Source of the DNA: Corythucha ciliata
Taxonomy: Eukaryota; Arthropoda; Insecta; Hemiptera; Tingidae
Reading direction: 5' to 3'
DNA: 64,000 nt
NCBI GenBank assembly: GCA_038030265.1
Contig: CM075938.1
Location: 45,005,189-45,069,188 of the forward strand
In this document: piece by piece, positions 1 through 10,800 of the stretch
How positions within the stretch are numbered: the first letter of the stretch is position 1
Layout: each line of letters starts with the position of its first letter
Position numbers and translations under genes: made by a program
The notes under the pieces: model-generated
The model's database searches: none
The model's input: the letters and a program-made list of their open reading frames with translations, nothing else
What the model was told of the DNA's origin: nothing

Positions 1-226
1 CAATCTTTTCCTGACGTACTTTTTCGGTAAATTTTATCTTTCGATTCACCCTGTTTGATTAGACTTTTATCAATTTCTCTAACTCTTCACAGTCCTCTCC
101 GCTTTGATGGCACCCGGCCTCATTCAACAGGACCAATTCAAAAAGATGTACGACGCGGCTTTGGCACAAGCGGCCGGCCTCCTTCGCTCTTACTCGTCAT
201 CAAAATCTGCCAAGAAAGAGCAGTGA
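1..226 (+). CDS. ARL6IP1: ARL6IP1, upstream copy, last two exons only
   Basis: Partial gene cut by the left edge. Positions 1-26 are the end of the penultimate exon, followed by a GT donor. Positions 93-226 are the last exon, ending in TGA at 224-226. The DNA is nearly identical to 5678-5903 (offset 5677), where the fuller gene lies, with only a few substitutions in the intron and 3' flank. The encoded tail ends in KKEQ, a KKxx di-lysine ER-retrieval signal, as expected for this ER membrane-shaping protein family. The remaining exons would lie left of the window. The reading frame is intact over what is visible, so this could be a working paralogue, a partial duplicate or an assembly artefact. 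Confidence 0.8.
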
Positions 227-411
227 TCTCATTTTTTAGATAGCATTTTTTTTTTCTTATAATTGTTCATTCGGGAGAGTGTTAAGAAGTGAGGAGGAAG
301 CGGAATGAATTTGATTGGAAGTGCTTACGAGTCCCTCTTTCACGTCACGGTACCAAAGGAATTTCGTCTAGTTTGATAGTCATAGGTTTTCAATGCTTTT
401 CCTCTGTTTCA

Positions 412-417
412 AATAAA
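412..417 (+). promoter_or_regulatory. Polyadenylation signal AATAAA, ARL6IP1 left copy
   Basis: AATAAA about 190 nt after the stop codon at 224-226. It is conserved at 6089-6094 in the right copy. Confidence 0.6.
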
Positions 418-1381
418 TTTAAGTACCTACTGTAAAATGTCGTTTAAATGTCGTGATTTTTTAATAATTATAATTGTCCATACTTCGAAACTGCCGAAAT
501 ACGTGGGAGTTTCTGGCGCTGTGAAATGCGCTGATTTTTTAACCTTTTGCCGTATTCCATTATTGTTTGAAGAACCTGAAAATTCCTCAGTTTTCGTCGC
601 TCTCTATAAAACCAATTTTGCCAAAAAAAACACTTTCGTCACATGTCTGGTTCACACAAAAATTAATTTCACGAATTTGTGTTTCTGATGAACCAATTCT
701 CTGGTTTTCCGCTTTTAAAAAAAACATGTTCTCAGGTTTGACTGAAAAATAATAATATTTCGCGGGCTTGGCTCATTCATATTCAGCCTCCTCTGGCATT
801 CAGGTCCAAGCCTGAAGTCAAGAAAAAAGCTAATTCGAGGCTATTTTGATTTTAAAAAACGCGAATTCGTGGCTTTTAAGATGACCATTTTGTGGGTAAA
901 ATTTAGATAAATCGATAATTGTGTGGAAAAAACGGTAATTCGTGAATACAAATGAAAAAATCACTAATTCACGGCTTTAAGTCAAGAAAAATATGATTCG
1001 CGGCAAAACGCATTGAGCAAAACGCTAATTCCCTGCTAAAATCAAGGAAATTTTAGGAAAACGACAATTCGCCGCTAAAATTGAGAAAAGCCAGTAATTC
1101 GCGATGAACTTTGAGGAAAATCGCTAATAGCAAAACAAATTAAAAATCACTAATCGCGGCTGAAATCGAAAAAATTGCTAATTCGCGGATACAATTGAGA
1201 AAAATTGCTAATTATTCGGGGATAAAGTGTAGAAAAAACAATAATTCGCAGATTCTATAATGCACAAATGAAAAAAAATTGTTTCGGATTCGAACTTAGG
1301 CACTTCACATTTCGCAATGGTGAAATAGTAACATACCATTTTTTAACCTAATGTAACTGATCTGAAAATTAACGTAATCTG

Positions 1382-1793
1382 AAAAAAGTTTTGTTCCGAC
1401 AGCAACCTGTCGGGAAAAGTGCATTTCATTCATGCGACAATCGAGTCAAACCTCATAAGTTAGGACTATATCAATCAATTATGAATGAAATTTAGGCCTG
1501 GATAAATATGTTAATTGCAAATAACTCCTCTAACAAGAGTCCGCCTTCCCATATCGTATATGCAACCAAAGCGACTCTGTTTCATTTTCATCATTTTGTT
1601 CACCCTCAGTTGGTGCCAAAAAAGTGGACTGCGGTAAAAAGATACACGATTTTATTATTTTTACTTTCTATACCACGGCCTAAATGTCATTCATAATTAA
1701 TTGATATAGTTCTAACTTATGAGGTTTGACTCGATTGTCGCATGAATGAAATGCACTTTTCCCGACAGGCTGCTGTCGGAACAAAACTTTTTT
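1382..1793. mobile_element. MITE with about 117-bp terminal inverted repeats
   Basis: The left arm (1382-1498) and right arm (1677-1793) are near-perfect reverse complements. Both begin with AAAAAAGTTTTGTTCCGACA and include the tract GTGCATTTCATTCATGCGAC. The spacer is about 178 bp and has no coding capacity. A truncated relative of the spacer plus right arm lies at about 46730-46905. The superfamily is not determined. The outer ends sit in A/T runs, so the target duplication cannot be read. Confidence 0.85.
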
Positions 1794-1879
1794 ATTTATT
1801 TATTGGTCGAATCGAAAAATTGAAAAATATGGGGAATTGAATATTACATTTAATGCTTAAATGGGTGAAAGCTTAAAAC

Positions 1880-2135
1880 CCTCTGATGTAGTCAAATCCG
1901 GCTTGAAATTATATGAAAATCGACACCCCACACCCCTATGATCCCAAATTCTTTGAAAATCCCCATTTTGGACCCGTTTTTGGCCCATAAAACCCCAGGG
2001 AGTTATTTGATCAAACTGATCAGATGTTAGGACCAACTAGACTCCAAATGGAGTCTATGTGCGAAAGAACGAGTTCTTTCGAGCAAACCTAGGGCAAGAT
2101 ATGGCCCGGACGGCGGACGGAAATTTTTTTTTTTT
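1880..2135 (+). repeat. Dispersed repeat module, copy 1
   Basis: It shares two long tracts with 23213-23400: one beginning GTAGTCAAATCCGGCTTGAA and one beginning GTTAGGACCAACTAGA and ending in GCAAGATATGGCCCGGACGG. Copy 1 has about 60 extra bases between the two tracts. Neither copy has coding potential. The class is unknown. Confidence 0.75.
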
Positions 2136-2261
2136 TCAGATTTGGATTCTACGCACTCTGAAACGTAAAACTACAAATTTTGAGGGGGTTCAAAATAATT
2201 TTTTTGCGATACGATTACATACAAAAATTATTATTATATAATTAAAAAAATTATTACATAC

Positions 2262-3655
2262 AAAAATCTCGTCTTCGATTTTTTCACTTTATTCTATGTT
2301 TTTTGGGGTGAGGAACACGAATCTGAAGAGATCCAACAAAATTTTCTTGTGCGTTTTGAGAAAATCGCGAAAAACTGCTCATTTTTTGCACTTTTTCCAG
2401 TTTTCTGCTTATAACTCCTTAATGACGCATTCTACGGAAAATGTTACCCTCTCATTTTTTGAAAAGCATTGAATTCTGCGTCGAATCGTTCTTTCATTTG
2501 TCACAATTGACCCAGCCGTTTCACCGTGATTTTTTTTTAAATGGTAATTTTTAGCCACTTTTGTTAAAATTAATAAAAATTACTAAGGCAGCAGCAACTT
2601 AAAAACGGCTATTCCAATCGGAAAATGTAGCGAAATCAAAGTGGTTCAGAATTGAATTTTTCATAAGTGAAAAGCATTGAAACCCACTAGAAAAATCAGT
2701 GGTATCAGTTATGAAACAAAAAACGCGAAAAAAAAGCGATCCAAAAACCACGTTTTTCTGCGCATTTTTGCCAGTAGCTCGGGAACTAGTAGTCCAATTT
2801 TTTTCTATGAAAAACGATTTGAAAGCTGTTAAAATTTTCTATCAGACCTATTATACGAAATTTCATTTGAAGATTAACATAAGACAGGGCCATAACGTCA
2901 AAAAATTTGAAATTTGCTGCAAAAAAACCTTTTTTGTCACATTTCGGCCTATAACTCAAAAGCTATCCATCCAATTAAACTTTAATGAAACTCATCTGAA
3001 AGCTCGTTAAATTTCCTATAAGGAGTCATGTATGGCGTTTTTATAAAGACCCGATAAGTGGCAATAAAACAGAGGGAAATTCGCAAAATGAGTATATTCG
3101 CATAGTATATATTATACTTTATATATTTAGTATATATTAGTATATATTATATTATTATAGTATATATTCGCAAGAGTAAATATTCTGTACAGGGCGATGA
3201 AAATAGGTTTTGTTTCAAAAAAGTGGCTATGCCCACTAAATTTGTCCACAAATGTTAAAACTCAACATTTCACCAGTATTATAGTTAGCGTCAGAGATAA
3301 CAACACTTAACTGAGAGTTGAACTACTTTTATTTTTTCACACAATTTTGCCAAAAGCGACTAAAAATGACCATTTCACAAAAATCAATACCGGCGAAACG
3401 GCTGGGTCAATTGTGACAAATGAAAAAAGATTCGACGCAGTGCTTGATGCTCTTCAAAAAAGAACAGGGTACAATATTCCGTAGGATGCGTCCTTGAGCA
3501 GTTGGAAGCGAAAAACTAAAAAAAGTGCCAAAAATTATTAGTTTTTCGCGATTTTCTCAAAACGCACAAGGAAATGTTGTTGGACCTCTTCAGATTCGTG
3601 TTCCTCACCCCAAAAAACATAGAATAAAGTGGAAAAATCAAAGACGAGATTTTTA
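2262..3655. mobile_element. Fold-back element with about 315-bp inverted arms
   Basis: The left arm (about 2262-2575) and right arm (about 3343-3655) are imperfect reverse complements along their whole length. For example, TTTTTTGGGGTGAGGAACAC on the left faces GTGTTCCTCACCCCAAAAAA on the right. The roughly 770-bp centre is non-coding and carries a TATATA-rich stretch at 3100-3175. No transposase is visible. The arms have diverged, so the insertion is old. Confidence 0.85.
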
Positions 3656-3719
3656 TCCACGTATGGTATTTTTTTATACGATTTGACTGGACTATAAGTC
3701 AAAAAAGAAAATGTTTGAA

Positions 3720-4639
3720 AAAAAATGAATAAGAACAACAGTTGTCTCACTCCTGCGACGCCGAACGGCAAGTGGCGCCCGACTGCCCGTGTGCACTGCT
3801 CCATAGACTTCTGTGTATTTGTAGGTATCGGAGGGTAAGCGAGCGGTAAAAAAGGGACGCGCGTTCCACAGAAACCGGCGTCAATTCAAGCTTGCCGTCG
3901 GGCGTCTCTTGCAGCGGCGTTACGTGTGCACTGCCCCACAGGCTTCTAGTTATCTGTTCTAACGCGCGTCAATTTGAAGAAAAGCGCTAAACCGATATTT
4001 TGCCGCGAGTATTGGGCTACTCGCCTCAATCGGAAATCTTCTGGGCCTTTTGGTACCCAATGGGCAAAATTTCAGGATTCTCGGGGAAATTTTCGCCCAA
4101 ACATCGTATTGGATTTTGCAGGGAAGGACCACGCCCCCTATTCCAACTACGGACTGCCTCTCAAAAGATTTCCGGAATGATCAGACCCGCGGTGTCAGAG
4201 CGTGGGAATGTTTGTTCGGGTCAAAAATCAGAAGTTTCATGGTCCCAGAGTGGACTGCATTTGCCGTAATTAAGCCAAATAAGATTATCCTGAATTCTCT
4301 GCCCATTTTAGAGCCGCTGGCGGCCTTTTAGCGGCGTTTTGGCTGTGACCGGCTTTGATTTGTCAATCGAACTGAACAGTTTGGGGGACTCATAAACCGC
4401 TTCCGGCTCGAATCAAAACATTTTGAAAGAATGTCACCTTCTTGACCCCTGTGCTTATTTGAAATAGAGGCGGATTTCCTAGTTGAACTTGGATGAACAA
4501 TGTAATGAGACCACCCGACATGTTTTTTGGTCCACGAGTGGGGGGCACGCCCCCTTCTGGATCCGCACTTTAAAATTATCCTAATATTTGGTCTCAACAT
4601 GTAACGTCTCTCGAATCTCAAGGGGTTTATTAATTCAAA
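3720..4639. other. Unassigned intergenic DNA
   Basis: This is a comparatively GC-rich stretch with no convincing gene. A short direct repeat built on CGTGTGCACTGC, followed by a similar sequence ending CTTCT, occurs near 3789 and 3926. I found no homologue for the short open frames. If ARL6IP1 has a 5' coding exon inside the window, it should lie here or in the flanking repeats, but I could not identify it. Confidence 0.4.
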
Positions 4640-4920
4640 AAACAAATCTTGTGGGATTGGATCTTCAAAAAATACAAATTTCGTGGGTTGTTTGGCTCAA
4701 TCAAAAACCATTTTGCAGGTTTCGCTCTTCAAAAAATCAATTTTTCGGCTCAGGCTCTTGAAAATATTATTTTCGCAAGTTTGGCTCTTTTAAGAAAATC
4801 AATATCGCAGATTTTAATAAGTATACATATAAGATTTGGTTTACTCAAAACCCTATTTTGCTGGTTCGAATCTCCAACACCTCACGCTCACCTTTTTTTT
4901 TTGTTCGGAATCTGACTATT
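4640..4920 (+). repeat. Degenerate repeat family D
   Basis: Loosely periodic units combine a GGCTCTTT-like word, an AAAAACCA or AAAAATCAA run and ATTTCGCGG or TTTCGTGGG. The same family occurs at about 34220-34700 and 63580-63970, with traces at 640-780. No coding potential. Confidence 0.6.
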
Positions 4921-5026
4921 CTCTATAGTATTTTAGAACGAAAATCATCGCATTTTGCGAGTTCTTCTGGCCATTTGGTCCGAGTTTCAGAACAAGAGAA
5001 ATAACGCTGATTTTTTTTGTTCTCAG

Positions 5027-5903
5027 GATGTGTACGCCAATAAAATCAAGAGAAGCGTCGACAACTGGCGAGAGCTTGCTCTGCTCTTGTACTCTGTTGT
5101 CATGTGGAAGAAGGCTTCCTACGCTTGGATAATCGTTGCCGTCGTTACTTTCTTATTTTTGTGAGAACACCTCTTCCTGTCCCCCTCAACAACCAATTTT
5201 TAGGCACAAATAACACTTTTTCTCCCATTTAATTCGCAGGGAGGTTGCCTACTACGACCCCAGTTTAGTAACGGTGGCGAGTCTGTGCCTTTTGTTCGTC
5301 ACACTCGCTAACTATTTGGGGCCGATGTTGAGCGGCGTCATTTGGCGTCCGGAAAGTTGGACGGTGACGAAAGAGCGCGAATTGGAAAGCATGTGCCGTT
5401 CTTTGGCTAGTTTTGCCGTCAGCGCTTCGCGTTACTACTACAATTTGATGGAAGTGAAAGCCGCGCGTCCTAATTTGGTAAAGTTGCCCCCCCCCCCCCA
5501 CATGCTACTCATTGTCGACAATTCATTAATTTTGCATTGTCAACACCAAAACTGTCCAGTTCAACGTCACATTTGTTACAATGGTATCATGTACAATGTT
5601 TCATTTTGTTTTGTTCAGTATTACCCAGTGGCGATCGGAACTCTTTGCCTTCTCGCCTGGATCGGAAATTCCGTCAACAATCTTTTCCTGACGTACTTTT
5701 TCGGTAAATTTTATTTTTCGATTCACCCTGTTTGATTAGACTTTTATCAATTTCTCTAACCCTTCACAGTCCTCTCCGCTTTGATGGCACCCGGCCTCAT
5801 TCAACAGGACCAATTCAAAAAGATGTACGACGCGGCTTTGGCACAAGCGGCCGGCCTCCTTCGCTCTTACTCGTCATCAAAATCTGCCAAGAAAGAGCAG
5901 TGA
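5027..5903 (+). CDS. ARL6IP1: ARL6IP1-like ER membrane-shaping protein
   Basis: Visible coding exons are 5027-5160, 5240-5477, 5619-5703 and 5770-5903 (stop TGA 5901-5903). All have GT-AG junctions and the frame is kept throughout. The protein has two pairs of hydrophobic segments, consistent with the reticulon-like hairpins of ARL6IP1, which bends ER tubules. Family matches include the YYDPS stretch after the first hairpin, the LLTYF-like end of the fourth segment (NNLFLTYFF), MAPGL shortly after it, and a C-terminal KKEQ ER-retrieval signal. The frame is open upstream of 5027, but an AG acceptor (TTGTTCTCAG) precedes GATGTG. The initiator Met is therefore expected in an upstream exon that I could not find. 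A run of 13 C follows the exon-2 donor region at 5487-5499. A tandem partial copy lies at 1-226. Confidence 0.88.
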
Positions 5904-6610
5904 TCTCATTTTTTAGATAGCATTTTTTTTTTCTTATAATTGTTCATTCGGGAGAGTGTTAAGAAGTGAGGAGGAAGCGGAATGAATTTGATTGGAAGTG
6001 CTTACGAGTCCCTCTTTCACGTCACGGTACCAAAGGAATTTCGTCTAGTTTGATAGTCATAGGTTTTCAATGCTTTTCCTCTGTTTCAAATAAATTTAAG
6101 TACCTACTGTAAAATGTCGTTTAAATGTCGTGATTTTTTAATAATTATAATTGTCCATACTTCTAAACTGCCGAAATACGTGGGAGTTTCTGGCGCTGTG
6201 AAATGCGCTGATTTTTTAACCTTTTGCCGTATTCCATTATTGTTTGAAGAACCTGAAAATTCCTCAGATTTCGTCGCTCTCTATAAGACCAATTTTGCCA
6301 AAAAAACGGCTTTAAGTCAAGAAAAATATGATTCGCGGCAAAACGCATTGAGCAAAACGCTAATTCCCTGCTAAAATCGAGGAAATTTTAGGAAAACGAC
6401 AATTCGCCGCTAAAATTGAGAAAAGCCAGTAATTCTCGATGAACTTTGAGAAAAATCGCTAATAGCAAAACAAATTAAAAATCACTAATCGCGGCTAAAA
6501 TCGAAAAAATTGCTAATTCGCGGATACAATTGAGAAAAATTGCTAATTATTCGGGGATAAAGTGTAGAAAAAACGATAATTCGCAGATTCTATAATGCAC
6601 AAATGAAAAA
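5678..6610 (+). repeat. Tandem segmental duplication, right copy
   Basis: Counterpart of 1-1275, shorter by about 343 bp. It covers the ARL6IP1 last exons, the 3' flank and a family A block. After 6610 it continues into an ATA-repeat stretch that the left copy lacks. Confidence 0.9.
6089..6094 (+). promoter_or_regulatory. Polyadenylation signal AATAAA, ARL6IP1
   Basis: AATAAA 186 nt after the stop codon, in the context TTTCAAATAAATTTAAG. It is conserved in the duplicate at 412-417. Confidence 0.65.
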
Positions 6611-6780
6611 ATAATAATAATAATCACCATGCACGTCAATATAAAGTAATAAAGAAAAAAGCTAATTAATTCACTGCTGAAATCGAGAGAAAGAACGCTA
6701 AAGTTTGCGGCTAAAATGTAGATAATCGCCAATTAGCGGCGTATATTGAACTTAAAGTACGGAGAAAATTCTGATTTTCG
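6300..6780 (+). repeat. Degenerate repeat family A, forward orientation
   Basis: Units of about 28-32 bp vary around CGCTAATTCGCGGCTAAAA plus TTGAGAAAAA. Individual units differ by substitutions and small indels, but the order GCTAATT / CGCGGCTAAAA / GAGAAAA recurs. The same family fills about 820-1270, 9160-10800, 29980-30910, 33640-34220 and 58600-60760, and occurs inverted elsewhere. Confidence 0.75.
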
Positions 6781-7419
6781 AGGCTAAAGGCGCGTTTACA
6801 CGATTCAATCTCATTGGTTAATTTCATTGATTCAATCAAATTGAAACGTTTAAACATATTTTCAATGATATTGCTCCTTCAAATTTCTATAATAAACGTG
6901 ATGCCTGAGCCATTCATTATAAAATGTCTTCCATCATATTGAGCAATGATATTGAACCGTATAAACGAGCCGTAATGCGATCTGCAAGAGACCAAAATTT
7001 GAGAATAAAACAAAAATCGCATGTTCGCGGTATGTTATGTACAGGCCCTCTTACGGCTCTAAAACAAATGCTTACGTGCAGCTTTTGTGCTAGTCGACGG
7101 CTAAAATTGAGAAAATTGGTTATTCATGGCTAAAATTCATTCGAAACAACAACAAAAAACCGTACTTTTCTGAAAAAGTTGAGAAAAACACTACTTTTCG
7201 TAGGGGCGCGGAGTGGCGTAGCCAGCCCTTGGATCTAAGCGCAAGGGTGGGGGCCACCTTCACTGGGGATTTTTATCTCTAGCTGAGACGGTAAACTGCA
7301 GGGACTGGAGGAGTTGGCATTCCCTGAAAGGACAATTGCCGCTCGAGTCATAAGGCAAAATTAATACATAAGTATTGAGGGACCAAAAATAAAACTATAG
7401 AGGATAAATTATAATTTTC
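6781..7419. other. Unassigned DNA with one hAT-like terminus
   Basis: No gene seen. Near 7211, GAGTGGCGTAGCCAGCCC resembles the CAGTGGCGTAGC-type ends common in hAT MITEs, but I found no partner end or target duplication. A few family A units occur near 7090-7200. Confidence 0.35.
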
Positions 7420-8280
7420 AATTTCCTCAAGAAATTAACCATTTCTGCTTCAAATTGACAATTATTTTTTAAGGAAATTGACAACCAACCTTAAAAATGG
7501 CAATTTCCACACAAAATTGGCAGTTTCCTCTTCAGAATTGAAAATGTTCTCATAAAATTTAAAACAATTCCTTAAACTAGAATATTTTCTTAAATTGACA
7601 ATTTTGGCTTCTAATTCGCTAAAAAAATGGATTTTTCCTCATAAAATTAACAACTCCAAGATACGATTTCCTCTTGAAATTCACAATTTCCCAATCAAAC
7701 TGAACAATTTTATTACAAAATTGAATATTCCCTCAAAAATGGCAATTTCATCAAGAAGATGAAAGTAAAATGACAATTATTCCTCATAAAATTGAAATTT
7801 CCTTCTAAAAACTGACGATTTACTCATTAAAACTGACACCTTTTAAACCGAAAAATTTCCTCATTTGCTAGAATCAACCCCACTTTGACAATTTCTTCGT
7901 GAAACTGACATGTTTTTTCAATGAAATGGGCAATTTCATCATGAAATTGCCATTGGTGAAGCGTTTCGCGTAAATTTTGCCTTGTAATGAGTGCGGGGAA
8001 CGTGAGTGTTCTCCCGAACACCGCGCGTTTGCCCGCAACGGGGGCGTTATTGGCGTACATTTTTCCCTTGTTGGTGTGCCGCGGCCGTATTTCGCAACAG
8101 TTTTTCTCTTACACACGTTATTGAGATGTTTCGCGTAAATTTTGCCCTTGGGCGTGGCTTTTCGCGCAAATTTTTCCCAAGGCGTTGGCAATTTTCGCGT
8201 ATAAATTTCTGGGGTTTGGCTCAATGAACAACAAATTTCGGGGATTTTTAACGCCGCCGTCAAACCAATTTCGCCGGACA
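7420..8280 (+). repeat. Repeat family B followed by family C
   Basis: From 7420 to about 7960, units of about 20-25 bp vary around AATTGACAATTTCCTCATAA (family B). From 7960 to 8230 the motif changes to TTTCGCGTAAATTTTGCC (family C). The block ends in a junction reading TTTCGGGGATTTTT, then CAAACCAATTTCGC, then GAGACCGATG. The same B, C, junction order recurs at 61820-62790. Open frames in this stretch look like by-products of the repeat. Confidence 0.7.
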
Positions 8281-8306
8281 TAATTCAGAGACCGATGCTA
8301 TTACTT

Positions 8307-8421
8307 TTTTTTTTTTTTTTTTTTTTTGTCGGGGGCGCCGGGCTTTGAACCCGGCAGGCGCCTAAGCCTCACTTGGGCTCCTACGCCATACCCAGATCTA
8401 ACTGTGCACTTCACACCCGTA
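8307..8421 (-). mobile_element. tRNA-derived SINE with poly(A) tail and target-site duplication
   Basis: Read on the minus strand, the insert has a tRNA-like head with a B-box-like GGGTTCAAAGCCC inside a CCGGG/CCCGG stem and an A-box-like TGGCGTAGGAG upstream. It ends in an uninterrupted A tract (T tract on plus, about 8305-8327) with essentially no body between head and tail. A 14-bp direct repeat, CGATGCTATTACTT, flanks it exactly at 8293-8306 and 8422-8435, which is the mark of LINE-type target-primed insertion. The perfect duplication suggests a fairly young insert. Confidence 0.9.
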
Positions 8422-8435
8422 CGATGCTATTACTT

Positions 8436-8650
8436 GGGTCACCCAGCAAAATTGGCTTGCTGGCCACAAAAATCCCCGAAATGGGTTGTTAAGCGAGCAG
8501 AATATAAGCAATTTATTTTACAGTGCGAACCAGATCCGGGAGAAATTTTTTCTTTCGCGAAATTCTGCATTTTAGAGAGCCAAATCTTGAGAAAAAATTC
8601 GGTTTTTTGTGCGAAAAATCAGCAAAATCGTTAACTGAAGTAATCCGTTC
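8436..8650 (+). repeat. Repeat family F, first block
   Basis: Loose units combine AAATTGG or AAATTCGGTTTTT with GTGAGC or GCGAG and AGATCCGGGA words. It corresponds to 62790 onward at the second B-C-F locus. No coding potential. Confidence 0.5.
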
Positions 8651-8883
8651 CAAAAAATTGGTTTGCCGGCATAACAAGTAGGGACATTAGAGAGAGAAAA
8701 AAACAATTTTGCGGGATACATACAATATATGCGGCACCATCAGTGGCGTAGGAACGTTCCAATTTCGGGAGGAGGGTAAAAGGATTCAGTGACGGGCCTA
8801 CGCGGGGGGCATATTCCCCCCGCCCCAAGGATTCTGAAATTCTACAACCCTGCATAGTAAAGAAAGGCAAGTACCCTCCCTCA

Positions 8884-9905
8884 CCCAGGGGCGTAGGTAC
8901 GGGGGATAGATCCCCCTCCAACAGCCACAAGTATACGAACGAAGGAGCACTAGTACCATAACGAAGAGCCCCATAAAATCTCCATGAGCGTTTCACGTTG
9001 GAGTTAGGTTTAGCAAATTTTCTGGTCTTGAAGCAGCCCGAAAAGGTCCGAGTACGTCCAGCTTTTTCCTTGGACTTCAGACCCAACGCGGTAGTGTACC
9101 GATGTAGGGGGGGGGGGGTTCGCCCCAGACCCTCTATCAGACAAAAATCGGTAATATTCGTGGCTACAGCTGCTAAAAAGCGCTGATTCGTGGTCTCGCG
9201 AAGCAACTTACAGACTGAAAGTAAGAAAAAAATCGCTGATTCGCAGTACAATGGGGCCATTCTATGAATAAATTGTGGAAATCAACGCAAAAGTGTTGCA
9301 TTTGGGCAAACCCCATGGTTAAAGTTGAGAAAACACGCTATATAATATTGAAAAATAAGAGACGCTTTCAGGTTAAAATTGGACAAAGATGGCAAATTCA
9401 CAACTGAAATGGCGTAAAATCGCTCATTCGCGTATGAAAAACGGAATAGGATGCTGAATGGCCCCAAAATTAGCACAAAACACTATTTCACAGCAGAAAT
9501 TGGGGAAAATCGCTAATTTGCAATTCGCAGATACATATAAAGTTATGGAAAAACGTTGATTCGCGGATACAAAATGAAGAAAATCACTATTTCGCGGCAA
9601 AAATTGAAAAAATCACCAATTAGCGCAGCTAAAATTAAGAAAAACGTTAATTTTCAGTTCAAATTTGGGAAAAGTGCTAATTCTCAGTTAAAAATGGGAA
9701 AAATTGCTATATTGCAGCTTGAATTGAGTCAAACGCCCATTGTTGGCAAAAATTTACTAAACTCGGCAGGTAATGTACGGGTTGTAGGCGCTACTACGCT
9801 GCTAAAATTCAGAAAAAGCGAAAATTCGCAGCTAAAATGGAGAAACATCACTAATTCTCGAATTAAGTGTCGTGAAATTTATAATTTAAAAATGATGATT
9901 TAAAT
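8884..9905 (+). repeat. Dispersed about 1-kb segment, copy 1
   Basis: Strongly similar to 29692-30720, starting at AGGGGCGTAGGTACGGGGG and continuing through a G-tract near 9108 into family A units. The start resembles a hAT-type terminus (CAGGGGCGTAGG). Similarity resumes further right (about 10018-10270 against 32405-32650), where copy 2 carries a fold-back insertion. No protein is encoded. The minus-strand frame at 8631-9260 overlaps this repeat and shows no family features. Confidence 0.85.
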
Positions 9906-10800
9906 TCGCACCTTCTGAAGGCATTTTTGCGGTAAATTCATGCATAGCTATAGTACAATTTTATAAAATACGCTAATTCACGGCTAGAACTGAAAAGAAG
10001 CAATAATCTTTACCTATAAAAGTGATATAAAATTGCTAATGCGGTGGTAAAACCGCTAATTTGTAGGTAATATTTGAAAAAAAAATAACCAGCCCGGTCA
10101 AAATTAAGAGAAAGGTTATTTTTAGCCTTAAAATTAAGAAAATTGCAAATTCACGGCTAAAAATGGAAAAAATCGCCAATTTACAGCTAAAATTGCGCCT
10201 AATGCCAATTTGTGACTGAAATCGAGAAAATTCGCTCATTCACAGGTTTGAAACGCTACGACGCATCGCCGCTACAATTTAAACAAACGCGCTAATTCGC
10301 GGCTGAAATTGAGAAAAATTCTAATTTGCGCCAAAAACTGAATATACGCCAATTTGCGGATTCTGAAGGCAACTTTTCAGGCTGAAATTGAAAAAAGCGC
10401 AGATTTGTGGCAATAGGCGAAGAAACCGCTAATTCGCGAGTAAACTGAGAATAGTCGCTCATGCATTGCGTTTGGTGAAACAAAAAAATCCTAAATCGTG
10501 TGAAAAGTCCCCCTATTTTGCGGCTCTTATTGAGGAAAACACTTAAGAAAAACGTTAATTTAAAGCTGAAACTGAGAAAAGAGCTAATCTCCTGGTAAAA
10601 AAATTTTAGAAATCGGTAATATGCTGCTAAAATTGAGGAAAACGCAAAAACTCGTGGTTAATTAAGAAACATTGCTCACGGGATAAAAACGATACTTTGC
10701 TGCTAAAGTTTAGAAAATGCGCAAATTCATGGCTATGGGAGGGGGTGGGGCAAAACCGCTAATTTGCGGCTGAAATTGAAAAGAACAATACACTCGGCCA
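9160..10800 (+). repeat. Degenerate repeat family A, long forward block
   Basis: More than 50 degenerate units of the GCTAATTCGCGGCTAAAA type, nearly all in the same orientation. Spacing is irregular at about 26-40 bp. Part of it belongs to the dispersed segment shared with 29980-30910. Confidence 0.75.

Larger units (their letters stand above)
1..1275 (+). repeat. Tandem segmental duplication, left copy
   Basis: This stretch matches 5678-6610 almost base for base, from the end of ARL6IP1 through its 3' flank into repeat-family A DNA. The main difference is about 343 bp (roughly 629-971) present here and absent from the right copy. The right copy joins directly across it at AAAAAAA|CGGCTTTA. 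Similarity ends at the A-run near 1271-1275, after which the two copies are unrelated. The 343-bp piece contains family D and A repeats, so a deletion in the right copy is the simpler explanation. Confidence 0.9.

Noticed and set aside
8631..9260. 209-codon minus-strand open frame
   Set aside because: It overlaps the dispersed repeat shared with 29692-30720, where the corresponding frame is broken, and shows no domain or family motif.
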